A DNA stretch of 59,895 nucleotides from Erwinia oleae (GCF_000770305.1 NZ_JNVB01000017.1:1-59895); one strand, 5' to 3'; positions 19,459 through 29,198 are shown, counted from the first letter of the stretch. Numbers and translations are program-made. Notes: generated by a model from the sequence alone, not told the origin.

Positions 19459-19495
19459 AAAAGACAAAACAGAGGCCAGGCACCGCACCTCTGTT
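19459..19495 (-). terminator. potF-potG attenuating hairpin
   Basis: On the minus strand AACAGAGG/CCTCTGTT closes a 12-nt loop and is followed by a T-rich stretch (TTTTGTCTTTTC). Sitting between the binding-protein gene and the ATPase gene, it likely stops part of the transcripts so PotF is made in excess. Confidence 0.55.
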
Positions 19496-19529
19496 GCGTA
19501 GATTGCTGTCGTCGTGCAATCGCCGTCAG

Positions 19530-20633
19530 CTACTTGCCACTTTTAACTTTAGTCCATGCACGCGTACGCACGCGATCCAGTTTTGGATCCTGTACTTTCA
19601 GCACAAACAGTTTTGCCATGGTTTCCGGGGTGGGGAAAATGCCCGGATTGTTACGAACATCGGCACTGATAAACGGTACTGAAGCCTTGTTCCCGTTAGC
19701 GTAAAACACCTTGTCGGACACATTGGCAATCACCTTCGGTTCCATCAGATAGTTGAGGAACTGATAGGCGGCATCGAGGTTCTTCGCGTCTTTAGGAATA
19801 GCCAGCATATCGAAAAACGCCAGCGCGCCCTCTTTTGGAATGCTGTAAGCGATATTGACGCCGTTTTTAGCTTCAGCCGCGCGGTTCTTCGCCTGAAGAA
19901 TGTCGCCGGCCCAGCCGATTGCCACGCAGGTATTGCCGTTCGCCAGATCGTTAATGTACTGCGATGAGTGGAAGTAGCGAATTGACGGCCGCAGTTTCAG
20001 CAACAGGTCGGTGGCGGCGCCCGAATAATCTTTTGCGTCAGAGCTGTTGGGATCTTTGCCCAGATAGTTAAGTACGGTAGCGAAAATCTCTTCCGGTGCA
20101 TCAAGGAAGGAGACGCCGCAGCTTTTCAGCTTCTCAAGGTTTTCCGGTTTCAGCACCAGATCCCAGCTGTCGACCGGCGCATCTTTACCCAGCGCCGCCT
20201 TCACTTTTTCCACGTTATAGCCAATACCGGTGGTGGCCCACAGGTAAGGTATCGCGTATTTGTTGCCCGGATCGTGCTGCTCAACTTTTTTCAACAGGTC
20301 GGGATCGAGATTTTTGTAGTTCGGCAGTTTGCTTTTATCGAGCGGCTGAAACACGCCCGACTGGAGCTGGCGCGCCAGAAAGCTGGAGGATGGAACCACC
20401 ACGTCGTAGCCGGTGCTGCCCGCCATCAGTTTTCCTTCCAGCACCTCATTGGAGTCAAACACGTCGTAGACAACCTTAACGCCGCTTTGCTTTTCGAAAT
20501 TGGGCACCGTGTCCGCAGCGATATAATCTGACCAGTTATAAACGTGCAGCGTTTTATCAGCCGCACCTGCGCCAGCAACCATCAGTACGCCCGCAACCAC
20601 GCCAGACAACCATTTTTTACGCTGGTTGAACAT
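19530..20633 (-). CDS. potF: putrescine-binding periplasmic protein PotF
   Basis: PotF captures putrescine in the periplasm. The ATG at 20633 behind GGAGGTGGAAAG gives 367 aa with a signal peptide ending near GAGAADK. The mature sequence has [48 protein letters not shown] and IGWAGD, all PotF hallmarks including ligand-pocket Trp and Asp residues. It is the first gene of potFGHI-ybjO. Confidence 0.97.
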   Translation of the reverse strand: MFNQRKKWLSGVVAGVLMVAGAGAADKTLHVYNWSDYIAADTVPNFEKQSGVKVVYDVFDSNEVLEGKLMAGSTGYDVVVPSSSFLARQLQSGVFQPLDKSKLPNYKNLDPDLLKKVEQHDPGNKYAIPYLWATTGIGYNVEKVKAALGKDAPVDSWDLVLKPENLEKLKSCGVSFLDAPEEIFATVLNYLGKDPNSSDAKDYSGAATDLLLKLRPSIRYFHSSQYINDLANGNTCVAIGWAGDILQAKNRAAEAKNGVNIAYSIPKEGALAFFDMLAIPKDAKNLDAAYQFLNYLMEPKVIANVSDKVFYANGNKASVPFISADVRNNPGIFPTPETMAKLFVLKVQDPKLDRVRTRAWTKVKSGK

Positions 20634-20721
20634 GCTTTCCACCTCCACGACACGATCGGTAATAATCCCGGGATGACAGGGCCAACAACGAGGCCGCCGC
20701 CTGCAAAAAAGCAGCGCGAAT

Positions 20722-20739
20722 CATGAATGATTATTCACT
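20722..20739 (-). promoter_or_regulatory. ARG-box-like palindrome upstream of potF
   Basis: The 14-bp core TGAATGATTATTCA matches the ArgR consensus TGAATwwwwATTCA with perfect half-sites. It lies about 90 bp upstream of the potF ATG within the 387-bp ybjN-potF spacer (20634-21020). The rest of that spacer has the ybjN hairpin and a second, imperfect TGCATAATTATACA at 20940-20953, and no gene. Confidence 0.5.
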
Positions 20740-20989
20740 GCGCTGTGAACCGCCGCATCGCACCAGAAACGCAGCCCGGCAAGAATAGACCTCCGGGGCT
20801 TTTCAGACCAGCCCTCAGCGTAAAAAACGCCTTTTATCGAATCTAAAGGCATGTTTCCTCTATGTGATACGCCGAAGGCGGCATAACACGCGATAAATAT
20901 CTGGCATTTTAGGGCAAAATGCAGAATAAAAGACGGTTTTGCATAATTATACAACGCGATGAGAGAGGAGAGCGGCGGGAAAAGAGAGG

Positions 20990-21010
20990 GGATCGATACA
21001 TTATCGATCC
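20990..21010 (-). terminator. hairpin after ybjN
   Basis: GGATCGATA and TATCGATCC pair over nine bases around a 3-nt loop, 11 bp past the ybjN stop. On the minus strand it is followed by CCCTCTCTTTTC, a poor T tract. Confidence 0.45.
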
Positions 21011-21020
21011 ACAGAAGGTC

Positions 21021-21500
21021 TTAATGCAGATGATGGGGCGTATCAATAAGCGAACCGCGCTCTTCTTCTTCGCCAATGACCAGCAGATGATTGGAGAAAG
21101 CTTCCATAATGACCATTGAGATCTGCTCTTCACTCTGCTTCATAAAGTGAACGAACTGGCCGAAGGTCAGGCCCGCCTCGACGCAAAATGACTGGCAGAC
21201 AATCAGCTTTGGCAGATTATCGTCCTGGATATCCACGAACGCTTTAACGGTAAGCGAGCTGGCGTTAATGAGCGAAAGATCGCCCACCAGCGGGATCAGC
21301 GCCGTCGGTTTGACCTCGGCCAGCGCGGAAAACAGAATGACGTTGTCGACTAAATCCAGCTTGGCATCAAATACCCCGTCGAAATTTTGCATATGCGGCA
21401 GATGAAGCGCCTGGCATGAATCGCATTCAAACCAGGTAATGCTTTGCTGATCGAGCCAACGTCGTAGTAGATCGATATCGGGAACGACGAGTGAATCCAT
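21021..21500 (-). CDS. ybjN: YbjN family stress-related protein
   Basis: YbjN is a small cytosolic protein with a type III secretion chaperone-like fold; in E. coli it affects motility, biofilm and stress tolerance, and the mechanism is unknown. The 159-aa protein shares ECDSCQALHLPHMQNFDGVF, SSLTVKAFVDIQDDNLPK and QSEEQISMVIMEA with the E. coli one. The C-terminal tail (after about residue 145) is diverged. It is the last gene of nfsA-rimK-ybjN. Confidence 0.95.
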   Translation of the reverse strand: MDSLVVPDIDLLRRWLDQQSITWFECDSCQALHLPHMQNFDGVFDAKLDLVDNVILFSALAEVKPTALIPLVGDLSLINASSLTVKAFVDIQDDNLPKLIVCQSFCVEAGLTFGQFVHFMKQSEEQISMVIMEAFSNHLLVIGEEEERGSLIDTPHHLH

Positions 21501-21587
21501 ATGCTTGCTCTCTGACTGCCGGAAAATTGCGCCCTAGCTTACGGAAAAAAGCGCGTAAACACCACGATTACGCGCTAAATATGCAGA

Positions 21588-22490
21588 TTAACCACCCGTT
21601 TTAAGACTGAAGCCGGGACGCGCCTGCTCTTCAATCCAGGCGATCATCATTCCTGCAATATTCAGTCCGGTAGTGCTCTCAATGCCTTCCAGCCCCGGCG
21701 AGGCGTTAACTTCCATCACCAGCGGCCCGCGGCGGGCGCGCAGAATATCGACACCGGCCACATCCAGCCCCAGCGTGTTGGCGGCCGCAATGGCGATGTC
21801 TCTTTCCTGTTCGGTAATCTGTACGCGCCGTGCCGTACCGCCGCGATGCAAATTCGAGCGGAAATCCCCTTCTCTTGCCTCGCGCTCGATGGCCGCCACC
21901 ACGTCGCCGCCGATCACCAGGCAGCGGATATCTCTGCCGTGCGCCTCTTTAATAAATTCCTGCACCAGAATATGCGCATTGAGGCCGCGAAAGGCGTCTA
22001 TCACACTCTCTGCCGCCTGCCGTGTTTCGGCCAGCACCACGCCGATACCCTGCGTGCCCTCAACCAGCTTCACTACCAACGGCGCGCCGCCGACCATCTC
22101 GATCAGATCGTGCGTGTCGTCCGGCGAATGTGCAAAACCGGTCACCGGCATGGCAATGCCCTGCCGTGCCAGAAGTTGTAAAGAGCGCAGTTTGTCGCGC
22201 GCGCGGGTAATGGCGACCGATTCATTAAGCGGATAGCTGCCGCACACTTCAAACTGGCGCAGCACGGCGGTGCCATAAAAGGTAATCGCCGAACCGATGC
22301 GCGGTATCACCGCATCGAAATGCGCCAGTTGCCTGCCGCGATAGTGGATAGTCGACGAAGCCGGATTGATATTCATGTAGCAGGAGAGCGGGTCGATCAC
22401 CTCCATGCTGTGGCCGCGATCTTTGCCCGCCTCAAGCAGTCGCCGACATGAATAAAGCGAGCCGTCTCTGGAAAGAATCGCAATCTTCAC
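21588..22490 (-). CDS. rimK: ribosomal protein S6-L-glutamate ligase RimK
   Basis: RimK adds glutamate residues to the C-terminus of S6 and makes poly-alpha-glutamate. The GTG at 22490 gives [10 protein letters not shown] and exactly 300 aa, behind GGAGAAAAAGG; the longer frame upstream is not family-like. An ATP-grasp domain spans about 100-290, with the glycine-rich loop [30 protein letters not shown] and the Mg-binding [12 protein letters not shown]. It follows nfsA after 22 bp. Confidence 0.96.
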   Translation of the reverse strand: MKIAILSRDGSLYSCRRLLEAGKDRGHSMEVIDPLSCYMNINPASSTIHYRGRQLAHFDAVIPRIGSAITFYGTAVLRQFEVCGSYPLNESVAITRARDKLRSLQLLARQGIAMPVTGFAHSPDDTHDLIEMVGGAPLVVKLVEGTQGIGVVLAETRQAAESVIDAFRGLNAHILVQEFIKEAHGRDIRCLVIGGDVVAAIEREAREGDFRSNLHRGGTARRVQITEQERDIAIAAANTLGLDVAGVDILRARRGPLVMEVNASPGLEGIESTTGLNIAGMMIAWIEEQARPGFSLKTGG

Positions 22491-22512
22491 CCTTTTTCTC
22501 CGCTCCGCACGC

Positions 22513-23235
22513 TCACCGCGTCGCCCATCCCTGCTTGTGCAGATAATCCAGCATGAAAGGACGATTCTCTTTGATAATGGTTTTCTGGATGTGTTCGCTC
22601 CAGGTTTCACGACGGCGATTGCTGTCGCGGTTCATATAATACGCTTCCTGCTCGCTGTCGTAAGCTGCCAGTACGGCCGGGTCGATCGGTTGATAGCGAT
22701 TTTCATGCACCAGCATCGCCGACGGCATACGCGGCTTGTGCTGCGGCGACTGGTCGGGCCAGCCAAGACAGAGGCCAAACAGCGGCAAAACAAACTTCGG
22801 CAGCGCCAGCAGTTCGGTCACTTCAGCAATATTGTTACGAATACCGCCAATGAAAACGCCGCCAAGACCGAGCGATTCGGCGGCGGTCATGGCATTTTGC
22901 CCCATCAGCGCGGTATCAACGCAGCCGAGCAATAGCTGTTCGGCCAGGCCAAGCTGCGCCTGCGGGCAAATTTGCTGGTGGCGATTAAAGTCCGCGCAAA
23001 ACACCCAAAATTCGGCTGACTGCCCCACGTAGTGTTGCCCACCGGTTAACGTCACCAACTGCTCACGCAGGCTGCGGTCGGTAATACGAATTATGGATGA
23101 GCACTGCAAAAAGCTCGAGCTTGAAGCCGACTGCGCTGCGGCAATAATGGCATCACGCCGGGCGTCATCAATCGCGGCATCGGTAAAGGCCCGGATCGAG
23201 CGATGTGAGCAGAGTAGCTCAATGGTCGGCGTCAT
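22513..23235 (-). CDS. nfsA: oxygen-insensitive NADPH nitroreductase NfsA
   Basis: The FMN enzyme reduces nitroaromatics, quinones and chromate with NADPH. The 240-aa protein equals the family length, with HRSIRAFTD at the N-terminus for FMN phosphate binding, the central [14 protein letters not shown], and the [10 protein letters not shown] segment. AGGAG precedes the ATG. In E. coli ybjC lies just upstream in the same operon; no such ORF is found in the 196 bp to grxA. The gene is usually SoxS-controlled; I cannot place a soxbox by eye. Confidence 0.96.
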   Translation of the reverse strand: MTPTIELLCSHRSIRAFTDAAIDDARRDAIIAAAQSASSSSFLQCSSIIRITDRSLREQLVTLTGGQHYVGQSAEFWVFCADFNRHQQICPQAQLGLAEQLLLGCVDTALMGQNAMTAAESLGLGGVFIGGIRNNIAEVTELLALPKFVLPLFGLCLGWPDQSPQHKPRMPSAMLVHENRYQPIDPAVLAAYDSEQEAYYMNRDSNRRRETWSEHIQKTIIKENRPFMLDYLHKQGWATR

Positions 23236-23431
23236 GGTTCACTCCTGATGGTTTTATTCGGCACACGCCAATAGTAAAACGTAAAATTCAGCCTGTAGCA
23301 TAGCCTGCACGAATCAGATCAACAGGCAATTTCTTCTTTTATTAGCAGAATGAAGCGGGCATGATAACCGCCAGTGAGTTATAAATTGTGATGTAAGTCA
23401 CATAGAAAATGGTTACCTCAAGGAGAATTCC

Positions 23432-23698
23432 ATGTTTGCTGTGATTTTTGGCCGCCCGGGCTGCCCTTACTGCGTACGTGCTAAAGACCTGGCTGAGAAG
23501 CTGACTGAAGAGCGTGAAGACTTCAACTTCCGTTACGTCGATATCCATGCGGAAGGCATCACCAAAGCCGATCTTGAAAAAACCGTCGGCAAGCCGGTCG
23601 AAACCGTTCCGCAAATCTTTCTTGATCAGAACCACGTGGGCGGTTTCACCGATTTTGAAGCCTACGCCAAAGAGAATCTGGGTCTGTTTCAGTCATAA
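23432..23698 (+). CDS. grxA: glutaredoxin 1
   Basis: GrxA is a glutathione-dependent dithiol oxidoreductase that reduces ribonucleotide reductase and OxyR. The 88-aa protein has the CPYC active site (Cys11, Cys14), the cis-proline motif TVPQIF and the glutathione-binding GGFTDFEAY. AAGGAG precedes the ATG. It is divergent from nfsA, so the 196-bp spacer should hold both redox-responsive promoters. A terminator follows at 23720. Confidence 0.97.
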   Translation: MFAVIFGRPGCPYCVRAKDLAEKLTEEREDFNFRYVDIHAEGITKADLEKTVGKPVETVPQIFLDQNHVGGFTDFEAYAKENLGLFQS

Positions 23699-23719
23699 CG
23701 CTGATGCCCATAAAAGAAG

Positions 23720-23746
23720 AAAGCCGAGAATATCGGCTTTTTTTTT
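23720..23746 (+). terminator. grxA terminator
   Basis: AAAGCCGA/TCGGCTTT stem, 5-nt loop, T run of nine. Confidence 0.9.
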
Positions 23747-23767
23747 GCGTGCGTTGCGGGCAGTACG

Positions 23768-24139
23768 TCAGCGATGCTGCTGCCAGAACATCATTCGCCA
23801 GAGCATAACCAGCAGCGCACCTGAGCCACACCAGAACACCGCACTGGTCACAAAAGCCACTTCCTGCACCAGGTCACCGCTGTTCGTAAACCAGGTATGC
23901 AGCGCGATCAGGCAGACCGGCGTTGCCAGCAGCGCGCCAAGCAGCGTGGCGACAAGCGGGGAAGATCGACAGAACAGCGCCGTCATGACGCCCGGAAGGA
24001 TGAACATCAGCAAACCAAGCCGCGCATGCAGCTTCGCCGGGTTCTCGCTGGACATCTGCGATCCTACTGCTAAAAATACGAGGCAAAAAAGAACAAAACT
24101 GCCCAGCACGCTTGTCCGCGACACGCCTTTCAGCATCAT
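23768..24139 (-). CDS. ybjM: inner-membrane protein YbjM
   Basis: An uncharacterised membrane protein of about 123 aa with four hydrophobic segments. Blocks LGLLMFILPGVMTALF and SAVFWCGSGALLVML match E. coli YbjM. Two adjacent ATG codons (24139, 24136) follow GGAAGAAAG; the longer upstream frame lacks family support. It is convergent with grxA and keeps the E. coli neighbourhood. Confidence 0.82.
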   Translation of the reverse strand: MMLKGVSRTSVLGSFVLFCLVFLAVGSQMSSENPAKLHARLGLLMFILPGVMTALFCRSSPLVATLLGALLATPVCLIALHTWFTNSGDLVQEVAFVTSAVFWCGSGALLVMLWRMMFWQQHR

Positions 24140-24259
24140 GAAACTTTCTTCCGGTAATTTATGACGTGAGTTTGTCAAAATAATTCGACACATTCGTTCG
24201 GTTAATCATGCTACAAGGACCCGTTAAAATTCATCACGGCTTTTACTGGCTGAAAAAGT

Positions 24260-24355
24260 ATGAAGCGATTAAAATGGCGGCCATTATTTATGGCGCTGGG
24301 CTGTCGTTCTCTGATTAACCTGAACGCCGCCGCTACTCTGTTGGCAGCGCGATAA
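24260..24355 (+). CDS. candidate 31-aa small protein
   Basis: A short frame starting MKRLKWRPLFMALGC and ending NLNAAATLLAAR lies alone in the ybjM-ybjL spacer. It is basic at the N-terminus and hydrophobic afterwards, like a small membrane-associated peptide. The SD is weak (GAAAAAG directly before ATG). I do not recognise it; it could be chance. Confidence 0.25.
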   Translation: MKRLKWRPLFMALGCRSLINLNAAATLLAAR

Positions 24356-24412
24356 ATTTAGCTCAAAAAACCCGACTTATCAACATGTTACTCGTAAACA
24401 AGAAGTTAAAGC

Positions 24413-26101
24413 GTGAATATAAACGTCGCAGATTTGTTAATTGATAATGACATTCTGTTATTATTTGTTGTTCTCTCCCTCGGACTCTGTTTAGGGAAAT
24501 TACGACTTGGCTCAGTCCAACTCGGTAATTCCATTGGTGTTTTAGTCGTCTCGCTCCTGCTGGGGCAACAACACTTTGGCATGAATACCGACGCGCTTAA
24601 TTTGGGCTTTATGTTATTTATTTTTTGCGTCGGTATCGAAGTCGGCCCCAATTTCTTTTCCATTTTCTTTCGCGACGGCAAAAATTACCTCCTGCTGGCG
24701 CTGGTAATGGTGATCACCGCCGTGGTGACCGCGCTGGGGTTAGGCAAGCTGTTTGGCTGGGATATTGGCCTGACGGCAGGCATGCTGGCGGGTTCCATGA
24801 CGTCAACGCCGGTGCTGGTGGGCGCAGGCGATACGCTGCGTCAGACGTTGAACGCCAGCCCGGCGCTGAATCATGCGCTGGATAACCTCAGTCTTGGCTA
24901 TGCCTTAACCTACCTGATCGGTCTCGTCAGCCTGATTTTTGGCGCGCGCTACCTGCCGAAACTGCAACATCAGGATCTGCCCACCTGCGCCCAACAGATC
25001 GCGCGGGAACGCGGCCTTGATCCGGACAGCCAGCGCAAAATCTACCTGCCCGTGATTCGCGCTTACCGCGTCGGGCCGGAACTGGTCGCCTGGACCGACG
25101 GCAAAAATCTGCGCGAGTTAGGTATTTATCGGCAAACCGGCTGCTATATCGAACGCATTCGCCGCAACGGTATTCTGGCCAGCCCGGACGGCGATGCGGT
25201 GCTGCAACCGGGCGATGAGATCTCGCTGGTCGGCTATCCCGATGCCCATGCCCGCCTCGATCCCAGCTTTCGCAACGGCAAAGAAGTGTTTGACCGCGAT
25301 CTGCTGGACATGCGCATCATTAATGAAGAGATCGTGGTAAAAAATAATAATGCGGTGAATAAGCGGCTCAGCCAGTTAAAATTAACCGATCATGGCTGCT
25401 TTCTGAATCGGGTGATCCGCAGCCAGATTGAGATGCCCATCGACAGCAGCATTATTCTTAATAAAGGCGACGTATTACACATCAGCGGTGAAGCCCGACG
25501 GGTTAAATCCATTGCGGATCGCATCGGATTCATCTCAATTCATAGTCAGGTCACAGACCTGCTCGCCTTTTGCGCCTTTTTTATTATTGGACTGATGATC
25601 GGTATGGTGACCTTCCAGTTCAGCAATTTTAATTTTGGTATTGGTAACGCTGCCGGCTTACTTTTTTCAGGAATTCTTCTCGGTTTTTTACGCGCTAACC
25701 ACCCTACGTTTGGCTATATCCCGCAGGCGGCGCTGACAATGGTAAAAGAGTTCGGCCTGATGGTCTTTATGGCGGGCGTAGGATTGAGCGCAGGCAGCGG
25801 CTTATCGCGCGGGCTGGGCGATACGGGGCTGCTGATGCTGGGCGCCGGGCTGATGGTCAGCCTGCTGCCGGTCATCGTCAGCTTTTTATTTGGCGCCTGG
25901 GTATTGAAAATGAACCGCGCACTGCTGTTTGGCGCGATTATGGGCGCGCGCACCTGTGCGCCCGCAATGGAAATTATCAGCGATACCGCACGCAGTAATA
26001 TTCCTGCGCTGGGCTATGCGGGCACCTATGCTATTGCGAACGTCCTGCTTACGCTGGCAGGTACGCTGATCGTAATAATCTGGCCTGCGCTGGGCGGATA
26101 A
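24413..26101 (+). CDS. ybjL: YbjL, aspartate:alanine antiporter (AspT) family transporter
   Basis: A putative inner-membrane transporter of unknown substrate, 562 aa against 561 in E. coli. The order is a hydrophobic N-terminal AspT/YidE module (about 10-180), two cytoplasmic RCK-C/TrkA-C domains (about 200-370: [35 protein letters not shown]) and a second membrane module (about 385-560) with [15 protein letters not shown] at 24413 is the only start giving the family N-terminus NINVADLL. RybB follows on the same strand. Confidence 0.94.
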   Translation: MNINVADLLIDNDILLLFVVLSLGLCLGKLRLGSVQLGNSIGVLVVSLLLGQQHFGMNTDALNLGFMLFIFCVGIEVGPNFFSIFFRDGKNYLLLALVMVITAVVTALGLGKLFGWDIGLTAGMLAGSMTSTPVLVGAGDTLRQTLNASPALNHALDNLSLGYALTYLIGLVSLIFGARYLPKLQHQDLPTCAQQIARERGLDPDSQRKIYLPVIRAYRVGPELVAWTDGKNLRELGIYRQTGCYIERIRRNGILASPDGDAVLQPGDEISLVGYPDAHARLDPSFRNGKEVFDRDLLDMRIINEEIVVKNNNAVNKRLSQLKLTDHGCFLNRVIRSQIEMPIDSSIILNKGDVLHISGEARRVKSIADRIGFISIHSQVTDLLAFCAFFIIGLMIGMVTFQFSNFNFGIGNAAGLLFSGILLGFLRANHPTFGYIPQAALTMVKEFGLMVFMAGVGLSAGSGLSRGLGDTGLLMLGAGLMVSLLPVIVSFLFGAWVLKMNRALLFGAIMGARTCAPAMEIISDTARSNIPALGYAGTYAIANVLLTLAGTLIVIIWPALGG

Positions 26102-26121
26102 AAATTATTTCAGCATGCATG

Positions 26122-26150
26122 AGAACTTTTATTTCTCCGCGCAGTCCTAA
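26122..26150 (+). promoter_or_regulatory. sigma-E promoter of rybB
   Basis: AGAACTT (26122-26128), a 16-bp spacer and TCCTAA (26145-26150), five bases before the RybB 5' end, fit the sigma-E pattern GGAACTT/TCnnA. RybB is sigma-E-dependent in E. coli and Salmonella. Confidence 0.7.
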
Positions 26151-26155
26151 TTAGT

Positions 26156-26220
26156 GCCACTGCTTTTCTTTGAAATCCTAAATTGTGGAGCCCGTTAATC
26201 AAATGATTAGCGGGTTTTTC
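26156..26220 (+). ncRNA. rybB: small regulatory RNA RybB
   Basis: RybB is an Hfq-binding sRNA that represses many outer-membrane porin mRNAs on envelope stress, using its 5' end as seed. Here the first 18 nt, GCCACTGCTTTTCTTTGA, equal the E. coli RNA. A variable linker (AATCCTAA) follows, then the conserved TTGTGGAGCCC and a terminator stem (26191-26214, CCCGTTAATCA paired with TGATTAGCGGG) with TTTTTC. The middle is shorter than in E. coli (about 65 against 79-80 nt). Position beside ybjL agrees with E. coli. Confidence 0.9.
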
Positions 26221-26267
26221 TTTTTCTGGCACCCCATTTACCACCTGCTCCCCTGTCAGATCGTCAT

Positions 26268-26284
26268 TAAACCTTAACAAAACC
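26268..26284 (-). promoter_or_regulatory. PhoP-box-like direct repeat upstream of ybjG
   Basis: Read on the minus strand the sequence is GGTTTT-N5-GGTTTA, one mismatch from the PhoP box. ybjG belongs to the PhoP/PmrA regulon in related bacteria. The reversed orientation and 120-bp distance keep this tentative. Confidence 0.3.
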
Positions 26285-26403
26285 CTAACCACAGCGTCAT
26301 TTCGGAATGAATCCGTTTATCTTCCTGACATCGGGTTTTATCTTATTGATCCTGAATTTTACGTCCGACGGCAGCTGTCGTCGAACCGATGAGGAGATAA
26401 TGA

Positions 26404-27009
26404 ATGGAAGAGTTGAACCGGACGCTGTTTCTCTGGATCAATGCCAGCGCCAGTGCGCCGGAGTGGTTGATTTCGCTGGCGGTATTCATTGCACGCGATC
26501 TGATTGCCGTTGTTCCCCTGCTGGTGGTGGCGATGTGGTTTTGGGGGCCAAAGGGGCAACTGACTTTGCAGCGCGAGCTGGTGATCAAAATTGCCATTGC
26601 GCTGGCGTGGGCGCTCAGCCTTTCCTGGTGCATAGGCAATCTCTTCCCGCATCCACGTCCGTTTATGCTCGGTCTGGGTCATCAGTTACTGAAGCACGCC
26701 CCTGACGACTCCTATCCCAGCGATCACGGTACGGCAATATTTACCTTTGCCATTGCCTTTATCTGCTGGCATCGCGTGTGGTCCGGCGCGGTGCTGATGA
26801 TTGTCGGCGCCGCTATCGCCTGGTCGCGGGTCTATCTCGGCGTGCACTGGCCAATGGATATGCTTGGCGGCCTGTTGGTCGGCATGCTCTCATGCCTGTT
26901 CGCCCAGATGGCGTGGATGTTTTGCGGTGAACGCGTGCTGGCCACCACCTCGTGGCTCTATCGCCAACTCTTTGCCATTCCGATTCGTAAAGGCTGGGTA
27001 CAGAATTAA
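26404..27009 (+). CDS. ybjG: undecaprenyl-diphosphatase YbjG (PAP2 family)
   Basis: YbjG dephosphorylates undecaprenyl pyrophosphate, recycling the lipid carrier for cell-wall synthesis. The 201-aa protein has about five spans and the three PAP2 motifs: the HPRP element, PSDH and SRVYLGVHWPMD with the catalytic histidines. IRKGWVQN at the C-terminus is conserved. AGGAG lies 6-10 bases before the ATG. It is convergent with dacC and shares its terminator. Confidence 0.95.
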   Translation: MEELNRTLFLWINASASAPEWLISLAVFIARDLIAVVPLLVVAMWFWGPKGQLTLQRELVIKIAIALAWALSLSWCIGNLFPHPRPFMLGLGHQLLKHAPDDSYPSDHGTAIFTFAIAFICWHRVWSGAVLMIVGAAIAWSRVYLGVHWPMDMLGGLLVGMLSCLFAQMAWMFCGERVLATTSWLYRQLFAIPIRKGWVQN

Positions 27010-27020
27010 ACCGGCACAAA

Positions 27021-27047
27021 AAAGGCAGCCGCAACGGCTGCCTTTTT
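27021..27047. terminator. bidirectional terminator between ybjG and dacC
   Basis: AAAGGCAGCCG/CGGCTGCCTTT around CAA, with A and T runs on both sides, serves both convergent genes. Confidence 0.9.
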
Positions 27048-27061
27048 CAGGTCAGGACTTA

Positions 27062-28267
27062 TCAGGAAAACCATTTCCCAAACCAGCCGTTCATTTTCAT
27101 CATAACGAAATCAACAATACGGCTAAAAAATCCGCCTTCGTTAACATCCTGCATCACCACCAGCGGGCGCTGTTCGATCGTTTTACCGTCGAGCTGAAAG
27201 TTAATCGTCCCAACCTGCTGATCCTTCTTCAGCGGCGCGGTCAGCTGTGGCTGTGAGAGCGTAAAGCTCGCCTTCAGATTTTTCGCCTGTCCTTTCGGCA
27301 AAGTGATCGCCGCATCTTTCGCCACCCCCAGATTGACGGTATCGCTGTCGCCATACCACACGCGCTGGCTGGCAAACGGCCTGCCTGATTTGATGGGCGT
27401 AATGGTTTCGAAGAAGCGGAAGCCCCACGTCAGCAGCTTCTCGCTCTCCCGGAAGCGAATGCCATCCGTCGCTGCGCCGAGCACCACCGAGATCAGGCGC
27501 TGATCGCCCGCTACCGCGGAAGCCACAAGGTTATGGCCCGCGCCATCGGTATGCCCGGTTTTGATGCCGTCCACCTTAAGGTTGCTGCTCCACAGCAGCC
27601 GGTTACGGTTATGCTGCCGGATGCCGTTAAAGGTGAACTCCTTCTCCTGATGGATTGCATACTCTTCAGGCACGTCGCGGATCAGCGCCTGACCAATCAG
27701 CGCCATATCGCGCGCGGTGCTGTACTGTCCGTCGGAATCAAGACCGTGAACGGTTTTAAAATGGGTGTTTTGCAGACCAAGCGCGTTGACGTAGTTGTTC
27801 ATCAGGCCGACGAAAGCATCCTGACTGCCCGCCACATAATCTGCCAGCGCGATGCTTGCATCGTTGCCGGATTGAATAATGATGCCTTTGTTCAGTTCGG
27901 AAACAGGAATGCGATCGCCGGGCTTGAGAAACATCAGCGACGACCCTTTTAAAATGGGATTACCGGTCGCCCAGGCATCTTTACCCACCGTCACCATATC
28001 GTCAGTGGTGATCTTACCGGACTTGATTGCCTGACCGCTGACGTAGCTGGCCATCATTTTTGTCAGGCTGGCAGGATCGAGACGGTCATCAGCATGAGAC
28101 TCAGCCAGCACTTTGCCACTGTTATAGTCCATAAGAATCCAGGCCTTCGCTTCAATTTGCGGCGGCGCGGGGGCCTCTTCGGCGCGGGCAAGAGTAACAA
28201 GAAGTAAAGAGAGGGTAGCGGAGATCGCAACGGCGCGGACGGCGGCAGAATGATGCATTTTCTTCAT
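27062..28267 (-). CDS. dacC: D-alanyl-D-alanine carboxypeptidase DacC (PBP6)
   Basis: PBP6 trims the terminal D-Ala of murein pentapeptides at the periplasmic face. With start MKKMHHSAA the protein is 401 aa. The signal peptide ends around ARAEEA. Penicillin-binding motifs are SLTK (Ser67, Lys70), SGN (133-135) and KTG (236-238). The C-terminal domain (about 285-375) and the amphipathic anchor [16 protein letters not shown] at the end are intact. No strong SD is seen before the ATG. Confidence 0.96.
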   Translation of the reverse strand: MKKMHHSAAVRAVAISATLSLLLVTLARAEEAPAPPQIEAKAWILMDYNSGKVLAESHADDRLDPASLTKMMASYVSGQAIKSGKITTDDMVTVGKDAWATGNPILKGSSLMFLKPGDRIPVSELNKGIIIQSGNDASIALADYVAGSQDAFVGLMNNYVNALGLQNTHFKTVHGLDSDGQYSTARDMALIGQALIRDVPEEYAIHQEKEFTFNGIRQHNRNRLLWSSNLKVDGIKTGHTDGAGHNLVASAVAGDQRLISVVLGAATDGIRFRESEKLLTWGFRFFETITPIKSGRPFASQRVWYGDSDTVNLGVAKDAAITLPKGQAKNLKASFTLSQPQLTAPLKKDQQVGTINFQLDGKTIEQRPLVVMQDVNEGGFFSRIVDFVMMKMNGWFGKWFS

Positions 28268-28541
28268 GGCAGAACCCAAGTATCCATTTGAATGAGCGCT
28301 GTTTTTGGAGCGCTGGCGAGCGTAAACCTTCCCACGCTATCGCGTCTTCTCACCGATTAGAACAGTTCATTCGTAAAGTTTTCTAGAGTTTATTAGAAAT
28401 ATATTAGAAACATGCCTAATCAACCCTTTCAACCTCTTTGCAGGGTCGAAAAAGCCAGGTGAATTCTGATTTACCGTCACACTGTTAAGTTCGTCACAAA
28501 ATTCTACTAATCTGAAGCAAACCCGCAGAGGAGTGGCGACG

Positions 28542-29198
28542 ATGGATTTAGCATTATTCGATCTTGATGAAACGGTGATCAGCGAAGACAGTACCGGACT
28601 CTGGCTACGCTGGCTGGTTTCGCAGGGATTCGCACCGGCCGGGCTTATTGATGAAGAACAGGCGCTGATGACGCAGTATTACCAGGGCACGTTGCGTATG
28701 GAAGAGTATATGGCCGCGACGCTTTCTCCGCTCGCCGGCATGGGCACGCTCACCGTGACCGGCTGGGTCAGGCGATTTATTCAGCGTGATATCGTGCCGC
28801 GCGTCTACCCTTCTGCTCATGAACGCATGGCTTGGCACCACGCGCGCGGTGACAAGGTGATGGTCGTGTCCGCCAGCGGCGAGCATCTGGTTGTTCCTAT
28901 CGCGCAGCGGCTGGGCGCTCACGGCGCGCTTGCCATTGGCGTTGAGATCCTTGATGACCGCTACAGCGGCCAGACCTACGGTACGATGACCTATAAAGAA
29001 GGAAAAGTGACGCGCCTGAACGACTGGCTGGCGGAGCAGAAAGACGCGGCCTACGAACGCACCTGGGCCTACAGCGACTCAATGAATGACCTGCCGATGC
29101 TGGAGCACGCCGATCACGCCTTTGTCATTAATCCCGCAGAGCCGCTGCACCTTGTGGCACAGCAGCGCGGTTGGGAAATTTGTCACTGGCAGCGATAG
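28542..29198 (+). CDS. HAD-IB family phosphatase
   Basis: A soluble phosphoserine-phosphatase-like HAD hydrolase of 218 aa; the substrate is unknown. Motif I FDLDETV (Asp7 nucleophile, Asp9), motif II VVSASGEH, the motif III lysine in YKEGKVTRL and motif IV YSDSMNDLPML are all present. The ATG at 28542 follows AGAGGAG. It is divergent from dacC across 274 bp and convergent with yliI. E. coli has other genes here. CicA-like HAD enzymes are the closest family guess. Confidence 0.85.
   Translation: MDLALFDLDETVISEDSTGLWLRWLVSQGFAPAGLIDEEQALMTQYYQGTLRMEEYMAATLSPLAGMGTLTVTGWVRRFIQRDIVPRVYPSAHERMAWHHARGDKVMVVSASGEHLVVPIAQRLGAHGALAIGVEILDDRYSGQTYGTMTYKEGKVTRLNDWLAEQKDAAYERTWAYSDSMNDLPMLEHADHAFVINPAEPLHLVAQQRGWEICHWQR

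Noticed and set aside
20940-20953. Second ARG-box candidate TGCATAATTATACA
   Set aside because: One half-site is imperfect and it is over 300 bp from potF; I kept only the perfect palindrome at 20722.
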